Assembly: GCF_000173355.1 (NCBI RefSeq)
Contig: NZ_ABXA01000031.1
Location: forward strand, 1-64,000
DNA from: Anaerococcus hydrogenalis DSM 7454
GTDB lineage: Bacteria; Bacillota; Clostridia; Tissierellales; Peptoniphilaceae
DNA length: 64,000 nucleotides
Reading direction: 5' to 3'
Shown: piece by piece, positions 56,004-64,000 of the stretch
Layout of the letters: every line of letters starts with the position of its first letter
How positions within the stretch are numbered: position 1 is the first letter of the stretch
Translations under genes and position numbers: made by a program
Notes under the pieces: generated by a model
Seen by the model: the letters and a program-made list of their open reading frames with translations, nothing else
Told to the model about the DNA's origin: nothing
Database searches by the model: none

Positions 56004-56258
56004 CTATGATAGAAAATCAATTTCTATGCCAAAAGAAAGGCTAGCCTTCATAAAACAAGACAGAAATTTTTCTCCATAATCACTTAAATTCTCATAAATA
56101 ATAGGATAATTTTCAATAATAATTTTTTCATCAACCATAGAAAGGCAGTCAAAAAGACCATCGAGATTATCCACTTCATATTCGAAATCAATTTTTTCAT
56201 TCAAATAAGAAAAAGCCTCATCCCTTGACTTAAATTCAAATCCATCCAAACAAATCAT
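56004..56258 (-). CDS. Barstar-family ribonuclease inhibitor
   Basis: An 84-aa protein beginning MICLDGFEFKSRDEAFSYL. It carries NLDGLFDCL at residues 31-39; the Asp residues 33 and 37 fall where barstar has Asp35 and Asp39, which fit into the RNase active site. It ends FGIEIDFLS like barstar's ITIILS. ATG directly follows the RNase stop (TAGATG), with GGAG inside the end of the RNase gene, so the two are coupled as in an antidote/toxin pair. It is cytoplasmic. Confidence 0.88.
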   Translation of the reverse strand: MICLDGFEFKSRDEAFSYLNEKIDFEYEVDNLDGLFDCLSMVDEKIIIENYPIIYENLSDYGEKFLSCFMKASLSFGIEIDFLS

Positions 56259-56708
56259 CTAATTCTCCTTAGTAAAAGTTTTATAGTGGTCATTGGTATA
56301 AAAAATATTAAAGTCTTCATCATAAATTAACCTTTCACCACCACGTCTTCCACCAAAATAATTTACATCACATTCCTTGTAATTAGCTTCTGGCAAATTT
56401 TTTTCAAAATTTCCAAAATAATCACCACCAATTACTCCCTTATCAGTAACTTCCCACAAATTTCCTTTTCTTGGAATCCACCCAAGTTTTTTTGCTTGAT
56501 TTTTTGTTAGGTAATTTTTGGGAAGTTTTTTATAAGATTTAATATAAGAAACTACATCATCTTTTTTATAATAAGCCTTGTCCTCTAAAATATTTTTTGA
56601 TTCAATATTTTCATTAGAATTAATATTTTCATGCTTTACACATCCTGTGAAGGCAAAAATAAGAAAAAAACTTAAAATAAATTTATAAAAAAAATTTCTA
56701 ATTTTCAT
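56259..56708 (-). CDS. Barnase-like guanyl-specific ribonuclease with lipoprotein signal
   Basis: A 149-aa protein of the N1/barnase family. Residues 1-22 are a signal peptide ending FAFTGC (Cys23, lipid-modified if cut). The mature part matches barnase: KKLPKNYLTKNQAKKLGWI (Lys69 = barnase Lys27), GGDYFGNFEKNLP, KECDVNYFGGRRGGERLIY (Glu112 = Glu73, Arg122 = Arg83, Arg126 = Arg87) and NDHYKTFTKEN (His141 = His102). All catalytic residues are present. The signal suggests export and surface tethering rather than free secretion. The barstar gene follows with no gap. Confidence 0.9.
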   Translation of the reverse strand: MKIRNFFYKFILSFFLIFAFTGCVKHENINSNENIESKNILEDKAYYKKDDVVSYIKSYKKLPKNYLTKNQAKKLGWIPRKGNLWEVTDKGVIGGDYFGNFEKNLPEANYKECDVNYFGGRRGGERLIYDEDFNIFYTNDHYKTFTKEN

Positions 56709-56751
56709 TTAAAATCTCCTTTGCTATAATTATATCAGAAAGGATAAAAAT

Positions 56752-57197
56752 ATGAATGTTTTAATATCAAGATGTCTTTTGGGAATAAATTGTCGCTATG
56801 ATGGAAAAAATAATAAAATAAAAATTTAAAAGAAAAATTTCCCCAAATAAATTTTATAGATGTGTGTCCAGAAGTTGATTCAGGAATGTCAACACCAAGA
56901 AAGCCTTGTGAGATAAAAAATTCAAAAGTTATAAATATAGATGGGAAAGACTTTACAAAAGAATTTGAAAAGGGAAGTCAAATAGCCCTTGATCTTTGTA
57001 AAAAACATAAGATAAGAGTCGCCTTATTAAAGGCAAAATCTCCATCTTGTGGGAAAGATTTAATATATGATGGGACTTTTTCAAAAAAATTAAAAAAATC
57101 TGATGGAATTACTTGCCAAGTCCTAAAGAAAAATGGTATAATTATTTTCAGTGAGAAAGAAATCGAAGATTTTTATTCTTACCTATCAGCTAAATAG
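56752..57197 (+). pseudogene. DUF523 family protein (one-base frameshift at an A5 run)
   Basis: The ATG at 56752 (GGATAAAAAT upstream) starts MNVLISRCLLGINCRYDG, and the frame stops after KNNKIKI. The rest continues in another frame: NFIDVCPEVDSGMSTPRKPC, then RVALLKAKSPSCGKDLIYDG. It ends at 57197. One added A in the A5 run at 56820-56824 joins NKIK to NLKEKFPQINF, giving 148 aa. The N-terminal SRCLLGINCRYDG and the SPSCG motif are those of DUF523, whose function is unknown. It is on the plus strand, in front of tRNA-Pro. Confidence 0.85.
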
Positions 57198-57236
57198 ACA
57201 AATCTTACAAAAATTTAAAAATTTTCAAAAAAAGAT

Positions 57237-57265
57237 TTGACAAAAGATTTTAAAGCTGGTATATT
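57237..57265 (+). promoter_or_regulatory. Promoter of tRNA-Pro
   Basis: TTGACA (57237-57242), 17 bases, TATATT (57260-57265), about 20 bases before the tRNA start. Confidence 0.75.
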
Positions 57266-57285
57266 ATATATTGTCGTTAGGACAT

Positions 57286-57362
57286 CGGGGTGTGGCGCAG
57301 CTTGGTAGCGCGCGTGGTTTGGGACCATGAGGCCGAAGGTTCGAATCCTTTCACCCCGACCA
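57286..57362 (+). tRNA. tRNA-Pro (TGG)
   Basis: A 77-base cloverleaf. The acceptor stem CGGGGTG pairs with CACCCCG, the D arm has AGCTTGGTAGCGC, the anticodon loop TTTGGGA (anticodon TGG) sits on the stem CGTGG/CCATG, and the T loop is GGTTCGAATCC. The discriminator is A, and the CCA end is encoded in the DNA. The promoter and terminator are adjacent. It reads all Pro codons or most of them by wobble. Confidence 0.97.
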
Positions 57363-57369
57363 TTTTTTT

Positions 57370-57392
57370 GCAAGCTAAAGCTTGCTTTTTTA
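57370..57392 (+). terminator. tRNA-Pro terminator
   Basis: Perfect 7-bp stem GCAAGCT/AGCTTGC with T7, 8 bases after the tRNA end. Confidence 0.85.
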
Positions 57393-57639
57393 GTTGTAAT
57401 ACGTAAATTTTCCCTTTTAAAATTGCACCGAGTGGTGCTTTTTTTATACTCATTTTTAAAAAATTGAATTTTAATAAAATATTAAATTAATAAATCCTTT
57501 AGTAATTAACGGAAAACAAAAATAACCCATCTCGACCTTGTGGAGAGATCTCATTTATTGACTTTATCTTAATTTTCATCTATGAGTCCTCTTTTTATTC
57601 TGTGATTGAGATGGGATTTATATTTTTTATATTCTGTTT
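57393..57639. other. Intergenic region with two hairpins, otherwise empty
   Basis: A stem GCACC/GGTGC with T7 is at 57425-57445. Long-range inverted arms CCCATCTC (57526-57533) and GAGATGGG (57608-57615) are followed on the minus strand by TTATTTTTG, so this could be the terminator of nupQ with a long loop. The loop holds GGAGAGATCTC, an 11-base match to the repeat island near 34092. No gene is seen. Confidence 0.5.
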
Positions 57640-58575
57640 TTATATATCTTCTGTCAAATAAGGCTTACCACTTGCCTTTGGTGCTTTTGATTTTTTATTA
57701 AATAAAATCAAGAAAAGTAAAATTGAAATATATGGAATCATTGAAATAAATTCCATTGGCAATTGTATGGATGTTCCTGTAAGATAGGTTGCTATAGCTT
57801 GGGTTAGACCAAAAAATAATGATCCTATCAAAACTCCTTGTGGTTTCCAGTTTCCAAATATTACACATACAAGGGCAATATATCCTTGTCCTGCAATTAG
57901 GGTTGGAGAAAATACACTTACAACTGCAAGTGACATAGAAGCTCCTCCAAGTCCTCCCATAAATCCTGAAAACATAACTGCAAGATATCTTATTTTTCTT
58001 ACAGAAATATCTAAAGTTTCTGCTGCCTTTGGGTGTTCCCCAACTGCAATCAACCTTAGTCCCCATTTTGTTTTATATAAAAATACATAAAGTAAGATTA
58101 CAGAAATTAAGGCAAGATAAACTGTTGCATATTGGGAGAAAATATTTTTTAATCCTTGATTTTTAATTAGGCCATCAAAAAGTCTTGGAATTTTATTTTC
58201 TAGAGGAATTGATGGAGTTTGGGTTGCCCCGTCAAAAAATAATCTTGCCAAAAAAAGTGCCAAACCTGGGGCAAGAGTATTTATAGCAATACCTGAAATT
58301 GTTTGGTCTCCTGCAAAAGTTACTGAAACTATAGCATGGATCAAACCAAAAAACATTCCTGCAAGGCCTCCTGCCAAAAATCCAAGCCATGGATTTCCCA
58401 CATAATAACCAACCGTTGCTGCAACAAGAGCACCAATTGTCATCATTCCTTCAAGTCCAATATTTACAACACCTGATTTTTCACTCATCATTCCACCAAG
58501 GCCAGTTAATAATACTGGTGTAGCATTTGAAAGTGTATTTCCAATTATCAATCCTAAAACTGTCAAATTAAGCAT
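57640..58575 (-). CDS. nupQ: Nucleoside ABC transporter permease (NupQ-like)
   Basis: A 311-aa membrane protein of the BPD_transp_2 family with about 8-9 hydrophobic segments. Signatures are VLLTGLGGMMSEKSGVVNIG and EGMMTIGALVAATVGYY, and near the C-terminus YLTGTSIQLPMEFISMIPYI. The last of four genes bmpA-nupO-nupP-nupQ, overlapping nupP by 8 bases. In Bacillus NupNOPQ imports nucleosides. Together with pbuG and xpt it points to purine/nucleoside scavenging. Confidence 0.92.
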   Translation of the reverse strand: MLNLTVLGLIIGNTLSNATPVLLTGLGGMMSEKSGVVNIGLEGMMTIGALVAATVGYYVGNPWLGFLAGGLAGMFFGLIHAIVSVTFAGDQTISGIAINTLAPGLALFLARLFFDGATQTPSIPLENKIPRLFDGLIKNQGLKNIFSQYATVYLALISVILLYVFLYKTKWGLRLIAVGEHPKAAETLDISVRKIRYLAVMFSGFMGGLGGASMSLAVVSVFSPTLIAGQGYIALVCVIFGNWKPQGVLIGSLFFGLTQAIATYLTGTSIQLPMEFISMIPYISILLFLILFNKKSKAPKASGKPYLTEDI

Positions 58576-59662
58576 TATTTCCCGCCTTTCTATTTTTATT
58601 TAACCTCGCCCTTATTATTTTAAATATTAAAGGAATAGCTGTAAATAAAATTATTGTTCCTATAATTATTGAAATTAATTCGCTTGGAACTCCCATAGTT
58701 CTTTGTAAATTAGATCCGGCATATTTTAAAGATCCTAAAAATAAACCAGAGAAAATACATCCTATCGGATTGTTTGAAGCTAAAAGTGAAACTGCAAGTC
58801 CATCAAATCCAAAATTTTCCATAGCTGATAAAAGAGGAAGTGAGTAAGTATACCCCATAATTTGAGTTACACCTGCAAGTGAGCACAAAGCTCCAGAAAT
58901 TGCCATTGATTGGACTATTTTTTTGTTGGCATCAATTCCACCATATTCACTGGCTTCCCTATTTAAGCCTACAGCCTTTAATTTATAACCTAGACTTGTT
59001 TTTTCAAGTATAAACCAAATAATAAGAACACTAATAATTGCAAGAATTATTCCTAAATGAATTGGTGCCCTGAAAAATTTACCAAAAAATCCATCAAATC
59101 TTTGGCCAGCATTTGTAAAAAGAGTTACTTTTGCTGAATCTTTTATATCAAAAGTTCCCATAGAATTCGGCTTTTGGTAACGATAAACTACAAAATTTTG
59201 TAAATAAAAGGCAACCCAGTTAAGCATGATTGTTGAAATAACTTCATGAATTCCAAATTTCGCCTTTATAAATCCAGCAAGTCCTCCATAAATAAAGCCT
59301 GCCAAAATCGCAATAGTTATTGTAAGAATAACATGGATTAGAGGAGGAAGATTTAATAAATAACCTAGCAAAAATCCTACCGTTGTTCCAATTATAAATT
59401 GTCCCTCAGCTCCCATATTGAAAAGACCTGTTTGGAAGGCAAAGCATACCCCAAGACCTGTAAGAATTATTGGTGTTGAATTTACAAGGGCCCAGCCAAT
59501 ATTTCTTGGAGATTTAAAAACTCCCTCTATTAATTTCCCATAGGCTTCAATTGGATTATAACCTGCAAGAAAAAGTACAAGGGCCCCAACTAAAAGTCCC
59601 AAAATTATTGATACAAGAGTAAATAATAATTTTGAATTTGCAAATGATTTTTTCTTATTCAT
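58568..59662 (-). CDS. nupP: Nucleoside ABC transporter permease (NupP-like)
   Basis: A 364-aa BPD_transp_2 permease with about ten hydrophobic segments, larger than its partner nupQ. Signatures are GLGVCFAFQTGLFNMGAEGQ (the EGQ motif), FGIHEVISTIMLNWVAFYL and YGGIDANKKIVQSMAISG. It overlaps nupO by 8 bases and nupQ by 8 bases. It forms the heterodimeric membrane channel with NupQ. Confidence 0.92.
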   Translation of the reverse strand: MNKKKSFANSKLLFTLVSIILGLLVGALVLFLAGYNPIEAYGKLIEGVFKSPRNIGWALVNSTPIILTGLGVCFAFQTGLFNMGAEGQFIIGTTVGFLLGYLLNLPPLIHVILTITIAILAGFIYGGLAGFIKAKFGIHEVISTIMLNWVAFYLQNFVVYRYQKPNSMGTFDIKDSAKVTLFTNAGQRFDGFFGKFFRAPIHLGIILAIISVLIIWFILEKTSLGYKLKAVGLNREASEYGGIDANKKIVQSMAISGALCSLAGVTQIMGYTYSLPLLSAMENFGFDGLAVSLLASNNPIGCIFSGLFLGSLKYAGSNLQRTMGVPSELISIIIGTIILFTAIPLIFKIIRARLNKNRKAGNNA

Positions 59663-61177
59663 GATCTCCTCCTGCCATCAATCTTCCGACTTCATATTCA
59701 TCAGTTTGTTTTGGATCAAGCTCTCCCACTATTTTTCCATCATAGATTACACAAATCCTATCGGATAAATCCATGACTTCATCTAATTGGAAACTTACCA
59801 ATAAAACTGCCTTTCCTTGGTTTCTAAGTTCAACCAAATATTGGTGGATAAATTCAATTGCCCCAACATCAAGGCCCCTTGTAGGTTGGGCTGCTATCAA
59901 AAGATCGGGATTGTTTGTAATCTCTCTTGCTATAATAACTTTTTGTTGGTTTCCACCAGAAAGGCTTCCTGCTTTTTCATTCATATCATTTGGTCTAATA
60001 TCAAATTTTTCTATCAAAGAATTAGCATTTTCTTCTATTTTTTTGAAATCTAGAATTCCATTTTTTGAAAAATCTTTGTCCAAATTTTCTAAAATCAAAT
60101 TATCCTTTATAGGATATTCCAAAACAAGGCCTCTTTTTTGCCTATCTTCTGGAATTTGATTCATACCGAGGTCAATTATGTTTCTAGGATTTTTATTTGT
60201 TATATCCTCACCTTTTAATGTAACTTTTCCTTTTTGAGATTTTCTCATTCCAGAAATGGCATCAATCAATTCTGTTTGACCATTTCCATCAACTCCAGCA
60301 ATTCCTAAAATTTCTCCCTTTTTAATAGAAAGGTTAAGGCCTTTTACCTTGTCAACTCCCCTATTATCTTTGACCCAAAGATCTTCAATTTTAAAAATCT
60401 CATCTCCAAGTTCTATTTTTTCTTTTTTAACATTAAAACTTACATCACGACCCACCATTTTTTCGGCAAGCTCAGCCTCACTTACATCCTTTACTACAAG
60501 TTTATCAATAAACTCTCCCCTTCTTATAACTGTGCAAGTGTCAGCCATTGCCTTTATTTCTTTTAGTTTATGAGTAATTATTATAACTGATTTTCCAAGT
60601 TCAGTTAGTTTATTAACTATTTCTATAAATTCATTTATTTCTTGAGGGGTTAAAACTGCTGTCGGCTCATCAAAAATTAAAATATCTGCTCCGTGATAAA
60701 GGGCTTTTAATATTTCAACTCTTTGTTGTTGACCTACAGAAATATCTGAAACCTTACTATCAGGATCGATCAGAAGTCCGTATTCTTCACTTAATTTTTC
60801 AACTTCATCCCTTGCTTTTTTCCTATCAATTAAAACTTTTTCCCTTCGTAACCTAAAATTATATTTTCAGTTACGCTAAAGGGTTCTACCAACATAAAAT
60901 GTTGGTGGACCATACCTATCCCCAAACTTATTGCCTTTTTGGGTGAATTATTTATTATTTTTTCGCCCTTTATATAAATTTCCCCATCAGATTGATTAAA
61001 CATTCCATATAAAATATTCATCAAGGTAGTTTTTCCGGCTCCATTTTCTCCAAGTAGAGCATGGACTTCACATTTGTGAAGATCAAAATCTATTCCCTTC
61101 AAAACTTTTTTGTCTCCAAAACTTTTATGAATATTTTTCAATGAAATAATAGGGCTTTCATTTAAATACTTATCCAT
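59655..61177 (-). pseudogene. nupO: Nucleoside ABC transporter ATP-binding protein NupO (one-base frameshift at an A5 run)
   Basis: A twin-ATPase protein of the YufO/simple-sugar class. The frame from 61177 has Walker A GENGAGKTTLMNILYGM and stops at 60830 (EGKKF). The remainder is in another frame: VLIDRKKARDEVEKLSEEYG, SVGQQQRVEILKALYHG (signature), ILIFDEPTAVLTPQE, then the second ATPase (GVDGNGQTELIDAI, SLSGGNQQKVIIAREI) to 59655. Adding an A to the A5 run at 60837-60841 gives 507 aa, the usual length. It is followed by nupP in frame with an 8-base overlap. Confidence 0.92.
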
Positions 61178-61223
61178 ATAACCTCACTATTAATTTAGAA
61201 TCTTCTAAACATTTACCTTTTAA

Positions 61224-61256
61224 AAAAAAGAGTAGTTTATCTTCCTACTCTTTTTT
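61224..61256 (-). terminator. Terminator between bmpA and nupO
   Basis: AAAAAAGAGTAG/CTACTCTTTTTT stem of 12 bp with a 9-base loop and T-run, 20 bases after bmpA. In such operons a partial terminator gives more binding protein than transporter. Confidence 0.8.
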
Positions 61257-61275
61257 AATTTACTATTTTCTTAAC

Positions 61276-62340
61276 CTATTTGTCATAGCCCATTGATTTA
61301 AATTCTTTTTCATTTTGTGGAACTTTAATTTTTCCATCAACTATTTGATTTCTTAAATCTTCAACCTTATCTTTAACTTTTTGGTCTACTAAGTCATTGT
61401 CACCATAAGCTATTCCTAGGGCGTCTCCGTCTTTTAATGAATATGCTTTTGTTTCTCCACCCTTGAATTTTCCATCTTTGTAATCATCAATTGTTAATTG
61501 GACAGCTTTTCCAACTCCCTTGATTGTAGAAACTAAGATATTATCTGGAGCTTCATCTTTTTGGTCACGGTCAACACCAATTACATATTTATTATTTTCT
61601 TTTGCTGCTTCAAATACACCAATTCCTGTACCACCTGCTGCATGGAAGATTACATCTGCACCTTTTTGATACATTTGGTTGGCAATATTTTTTCCTTTTG
61701 CTTGGTCAGCGTAAGAGTTTGCATATTGCACTTGAACTTCTATGTCTTGACCTTTTTCTCTTGCAGCTTCTTTAACTCCTGCCCTATAACCATATTCAAA
61801 TCTGTCAATTACTGCTGATTCCATTCCACCAACAAATCCTACATTGTTTGATTTTGTTGTCATACCAGCAATATATCCAACTAAGAATGAATTTTCGTGA
61901 TCTGCAAAGGTGATTCCTAGAAGGTTTTTAACCTTATCAGGATTTGCATTATCAATTATCGCATAATTTTGGTCAGGATTTTCTTTAGCAGCCTTGCTTG
62001 TTGCATCGAAAAGTGCATATCCTACTGTAAAAATTATATCTGATTCACTATCAAGTGCTGATTCAAGGTTTGGTTGGTAATCAGAATCTTTGTGAGATTC
62101 AATATAATCAAATTTAACCTTTCCATCTTTTTCGTAAGCTTTTAATCCTTCATAAGATGATTGGTTAAATGATTTATCATTTATACCACCTTGGTCAGTA
62201 ACCATAGTTGCAGAAACTTCTGCTTTTTTTGCATTTGATCCTGATCCATCATTGGATGCATCTTTTTTTGATCCACAAGCTGTAATACTTAGTGATAGCG
62301 CTAGAGTTAGGGCTCCAGCCATAATTTTTTTGATTTTCAT
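61276..62340 (-). CDS. bmpA: BMP-family nucleoside-binding lipoprotein (NupN-like)
   Basis: A 354-aa surface lipoprotein. The signal peptide ends LSLSITACGS (lipobox, Cys22). The PBP1-type BMP domain reads VTDQGGINDKSFNQSSYEGL near residue 47 and SDIIFTVGYALFDATS. Later HAAGGTGIGVFEAAKENNKY and VIGVDRDQKDEAPDNILVST are the family's binding-site stretches. It is the substrate-binding partner of NupOPQ, with a terminator-like hairpin before nupO. The exact ligand is likely nucleosides. Confidence 0.94.
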   Translation of the reverse strand: MKIKKIMAGALTLALSLSITACGSKKDASNDGSGSNAKKAEVSATMVTDQGGINDKSFNQSSYEGLKAYEKDGKVKFDYIESHKDSDYQPNLESALDSESDIIFTVGYALFDATSKAAKENPDQNYAIIDNANPDKVKNLLGITFADHENSFLVGYIAGMTTKSNNVGFVGGMESAVIDRFEYGYRAGVKEAAREKGQDIEVQVQYANSYADQAKGKNIANQMYQKGADVIFHAAGGTGIGVFEAAKENNKYVIGVDRDQKDEAPDNILVSTIKGVGKAVQLTIDDYKDGKFKGGETKAYSLKDGDALGIAYGDNDLVDQKVKDKVEDLRNQIVDGKIKVPQNEKEFKSMGYDK

Positions 62341-62427
62341 TTCTCCCCCTTAAAATTTAAGAAATAGTTTTTCTCTACAAGTCTATTTTATATGATTTTT
62401 ATTTATATGTCTAGATGTGAAAATTTA

Positions 62428-63467
62428 TTAATTTTTGTATTTTTCTACATAAGTTTTTAATAAAGAAAAAAGTCCCATCAAGGCTTTTTCATGACATCTT
62501 TCATAACCGTGAGATGCAGAAATTCCACAACCTAGAAGGGCATGCCTATAATCATAAAACGAAGTCATGGCGGCTGATGCATCTGAGCCATAAAATGGAT
62601 AAATATCAACAGCAAAATCTAGGCCTATATTTTTTGCCGTATTTATCAAATCATTTGTTAAATCAAAATTATAAGGACCTGATGAATCTTTTGCACAAAT
62701 TGAAACCATCCTATCATTTGTTTTTAAATCATCATAAACTACTCCCATATCAACTGCAATCATATCTTTTATTCCTGATGGATGACCAGAACTTGCACCG
62801 TGACCTACCTCTTCATAAGTTGTAAACATCATATAGATATTTCTATTAAATTTTAAATTTTCTTTTTTATTTCTTTGGCAAGGGCAAGCAAAACTCCACT
62901 TGAAGCCTTATCATCAAGATGGCGTGATTTTATAAAACCATTTGAATACCTAAATCTTGGATCAAAGGCCACAAAATCTCCAGCTCCTATTCCTAGTTTT
63001 TCTACATCTTCGTCGCTTTCAACAATTTCATCCAAGACAACTTCCATTTCGTCAAAATTTCTTTTTGAAACTCTTGGAGTATCTGATCCATGAACAGAAG
63101 GCTCGTTTAACCTAAAAACCCCTTCAAATTCTTTACCGTCTCTAGTAAAAATTTTTACATTTTCAAATTCTCCATAATTTAGGGGAAAACCACCAAGATT
63201 TGTAACTTGAAGTCCACCTTCTTCTTTTATACTTCTTACCATCAAGCCCAAAGTATCAATATGGGCTGATAATAAAAGTCCATCATTTTTATTATTTTCA
63301 TTTTCATAAATAGGAACTATGATATTCCCCTTATTATTTTGGTAGGGTTGGTATCCTAATTTTTTAAATTCTTCCATCAAATATTTTTCACATTTTTTTG
63401 TAAATCCTGTTGGCGATGGCCTAGTGCACAAGTCTTTTATATAAGAAATAATTGTTTCTTTTTCCAT
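62428..63467 (-). pseudogene. M42-family aminopeptidase/endoglucanase-like (one-base frameshift at an A6 run)
   Basis: A zinc or cobalt peptidase of the M42 (glutamyl aminopeptidase/FrvX) family. The frame from 63467 has the metal ligand LLSAHIDTLGLMVRS near residue 70 and RHLDDKASSGV (bridging Asp) near 183 and stops at 62853 (KEIKKKI). The next frame continues with NLKFNRNIYMMFTTYEEVGH (catalytic Glu pair), AVDMGVVYDD and FDLT, then the SASHGYERCHEKALMGLFSL end at 62428. One A added to the A6 at 62863-62868 gives 346 aa, the typical length. It is monocistronic and divergent from glpF. Confidence 0.92.
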
Positions 63468-63539
63468 TTTTTCTCCTTTATTTTTTATAAGATAATTATA
63501 AGTTAAATTATTTTGTTTGTAAATTTTAAAATATTTTAT

Positions 63540-63568
63540 TTGTAGAGAGAATATTTTTGTGCTATAAT
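63540..63568 (+). promoter_or_regulatory. Promoter of glpF
   Basis: TTGTAG (63540-63545), 17 bases, TATAAT (63563-63568). The start point would be about 63575, giving a leader of about 100 bases before the gene. Confidence 0.7.
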
Positions 63569-63610
63569 ATTAGTGTAAACATTTTCACAGTTAAATATAA
63601 AAGAGAGCAT

Positions 63611-63643
63611 GCAACAATTATTTATATTTTTGTTGCTTTTTTT
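63611..63643 (+). terminator. Leader terminator in front of glpF
   Basis: GCAACAA (63611-63617) and TTGTTGC (63630-63636) form a perfect stem followed by T7, between the glpF promoter and its ribosome site. In Bacillus the GlpP protein prevents termination at an inverted repeat of this kind upstream of glpFK when glycerol-3-phosphate is present. The same control is likely here but is inferred from position and form. Confidence 0.7.
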
Positions 63644-63673
63644 ATATTTACTAGTATATCACAGGAGGATATT

Positions 63674-64000
63674 ATGAGAGATATAATACTAGGTGAATTT
63701 TTCGGAACAATGTTACTTATTTTATTAGGAGACGGAGTTGTTGCAAACGTTCTTTTAAACAAGAGTGGACAAAAGGGTGCAGGTCCTGTTCAAATTACTT
63801 TTGCTTGGGGTCTTGCAGTTATGATTCCAGCTTGTATCTTTGGTGCATTGACAGGTGCTCATTTTAATCCAGCCCTATCAATCGCTCTTGCATTTAATGG
63901 TGGAATAGAATGGAATACAGTTCCTTCTTATATTATTGGGCAAATGCTTGGTGCTTTCGTTGGTGCTATTTTAGTTTATATTTTATTTAAAGACCATTAC
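63674..64000 (+). CDS. glpF: Glycerol uptake facilitator / aquaporin (3' end outside window)
   Basis: 109 codons from ATG 63674 (AGGAGG 6-7 bases upstream) to the window edge. The sequence is MRDIILGEFFGTMLLILLGD, then GVVANVLLNKSGQKGAGPVQ. The first NPA box is in GAHFNPALSIALAF (residues 66-79), as in GlpF. The second NPA and the rest are off the right edge. Upstream leader with a terminator fits glycerol control. The subtype (glycerol versus water) depends on the missing half; the AEF...GDGVVAN pattern favours GlpF. Confidence 0.92.
   Translation, partial: MRDIILGEFFGTMLLILLGDGVVANVLLNKSGQKGAGPVQITFAWGLAVMIPACIFGALTGAHFNPALSIALAFNGGIEWNTVPSYIIGQMLGAFVGAILVYILFKDHY

Noticed and set aside
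1-64000. CRISPR arrays
   Set aside because: No regularly spaced short repeats with unique spacers were seen; the 130-bp units are adjacent repeats without spacers.

Overview
This window looks like part of the chromosome of a low-GC anaerobic Firmicute. My best guess is the Tissierellia/Peptoniphilaceae group (Anaerococcus-like). The grounds are strong A/T codon bias, AGGAGG ribosome sites, a rubredoxin, Rex, T-box control, an Asp23/AmaP module and a giant SpaA/Cna-B type surface protein; the genus is an inference. Most genes lie on the minus strand in short, tightly spaced operons. The window is ordinary chromosome with two repeat-rich islands and one truncated IS200/IS605 copy at the left edge.

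Left part (1-20.2 kb): an IS200-type tnpA runs off the left edge and sits directly behind a complete T-box leader whose own target gene is not in the window. Next come aroF-aroC-pheA, preceded by a promoter, a 33-residue Phe/Tyr-rich leader peptide and a terminator with a visible alternative pairing, which together look like ribosome-mediated phenylalanine attenuation. Then follow a CBS-type manganese pyrophosphatase, a CNNM/CorC-like protein, a purine permease, an MTH1187-family protein, an M18 aminopeptidase, xpt, the protein quality-control cluster tig-clpP-clpX-lon-engB, and cdaA-cdaR-cca (c-di-AMP synthesis and tRNA CCA addition).

Middle (20.2-40.8 kb): one giant surface-protein locus of about 13.3 kb with many Cna-B domains, split in this sequence by a one-base frameshift. 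Upstream is a repeat island with a 130-bp repeat array, a probable nested insertion flanked by a 12-bp direct repeat, and a chain of hairpins. After it come a ZIP metal transporter, glycogen phosphorylase, a probable C39-like cysteine-peptidase-fold protein, an AI-2E family permease, thiamine pyrophosphokinase, and a second repeat island with palindromes and a very GC-rich hairpin.

Right part (40.8-64 kb): an ArsC/Spx-like protein, the asp23-amaP module, an ABC-F ATPase, rex, typA, a broken anti-sigma-type ATPase, rubredoxin, a VTT membrane protein, a GT8 glycosyltransferase, a YitT protein, a CofE-like protein, a sirtuin, a GntR/ABC export cassette, a barnase/barstar-like pair whose RNase has a lipoprotein signal, tRNA-Pro, the nupNOPQ-type nucleoside ABC transporter, an M42 aminopeptidase and the start of glpF behind a leader terminator.

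A recurring feature is that ten loci (giant adhesin, tig, cca, glgP, AI-2E gene, thiN, ABC-F, DUF523, nupO, M42 peptidase) are each broken by a one-base shift at an A-run on the coding strand, eight missing one A and two with one extra. An eleventh gene has an in-frame stop right after an A13 run. Homopolymer sequencing error is the simplest explanation, but it has to be checked before any of these is called a pseudogene. All reported starts, lengths and joins follow from reading the bases by eye; no database search was run.
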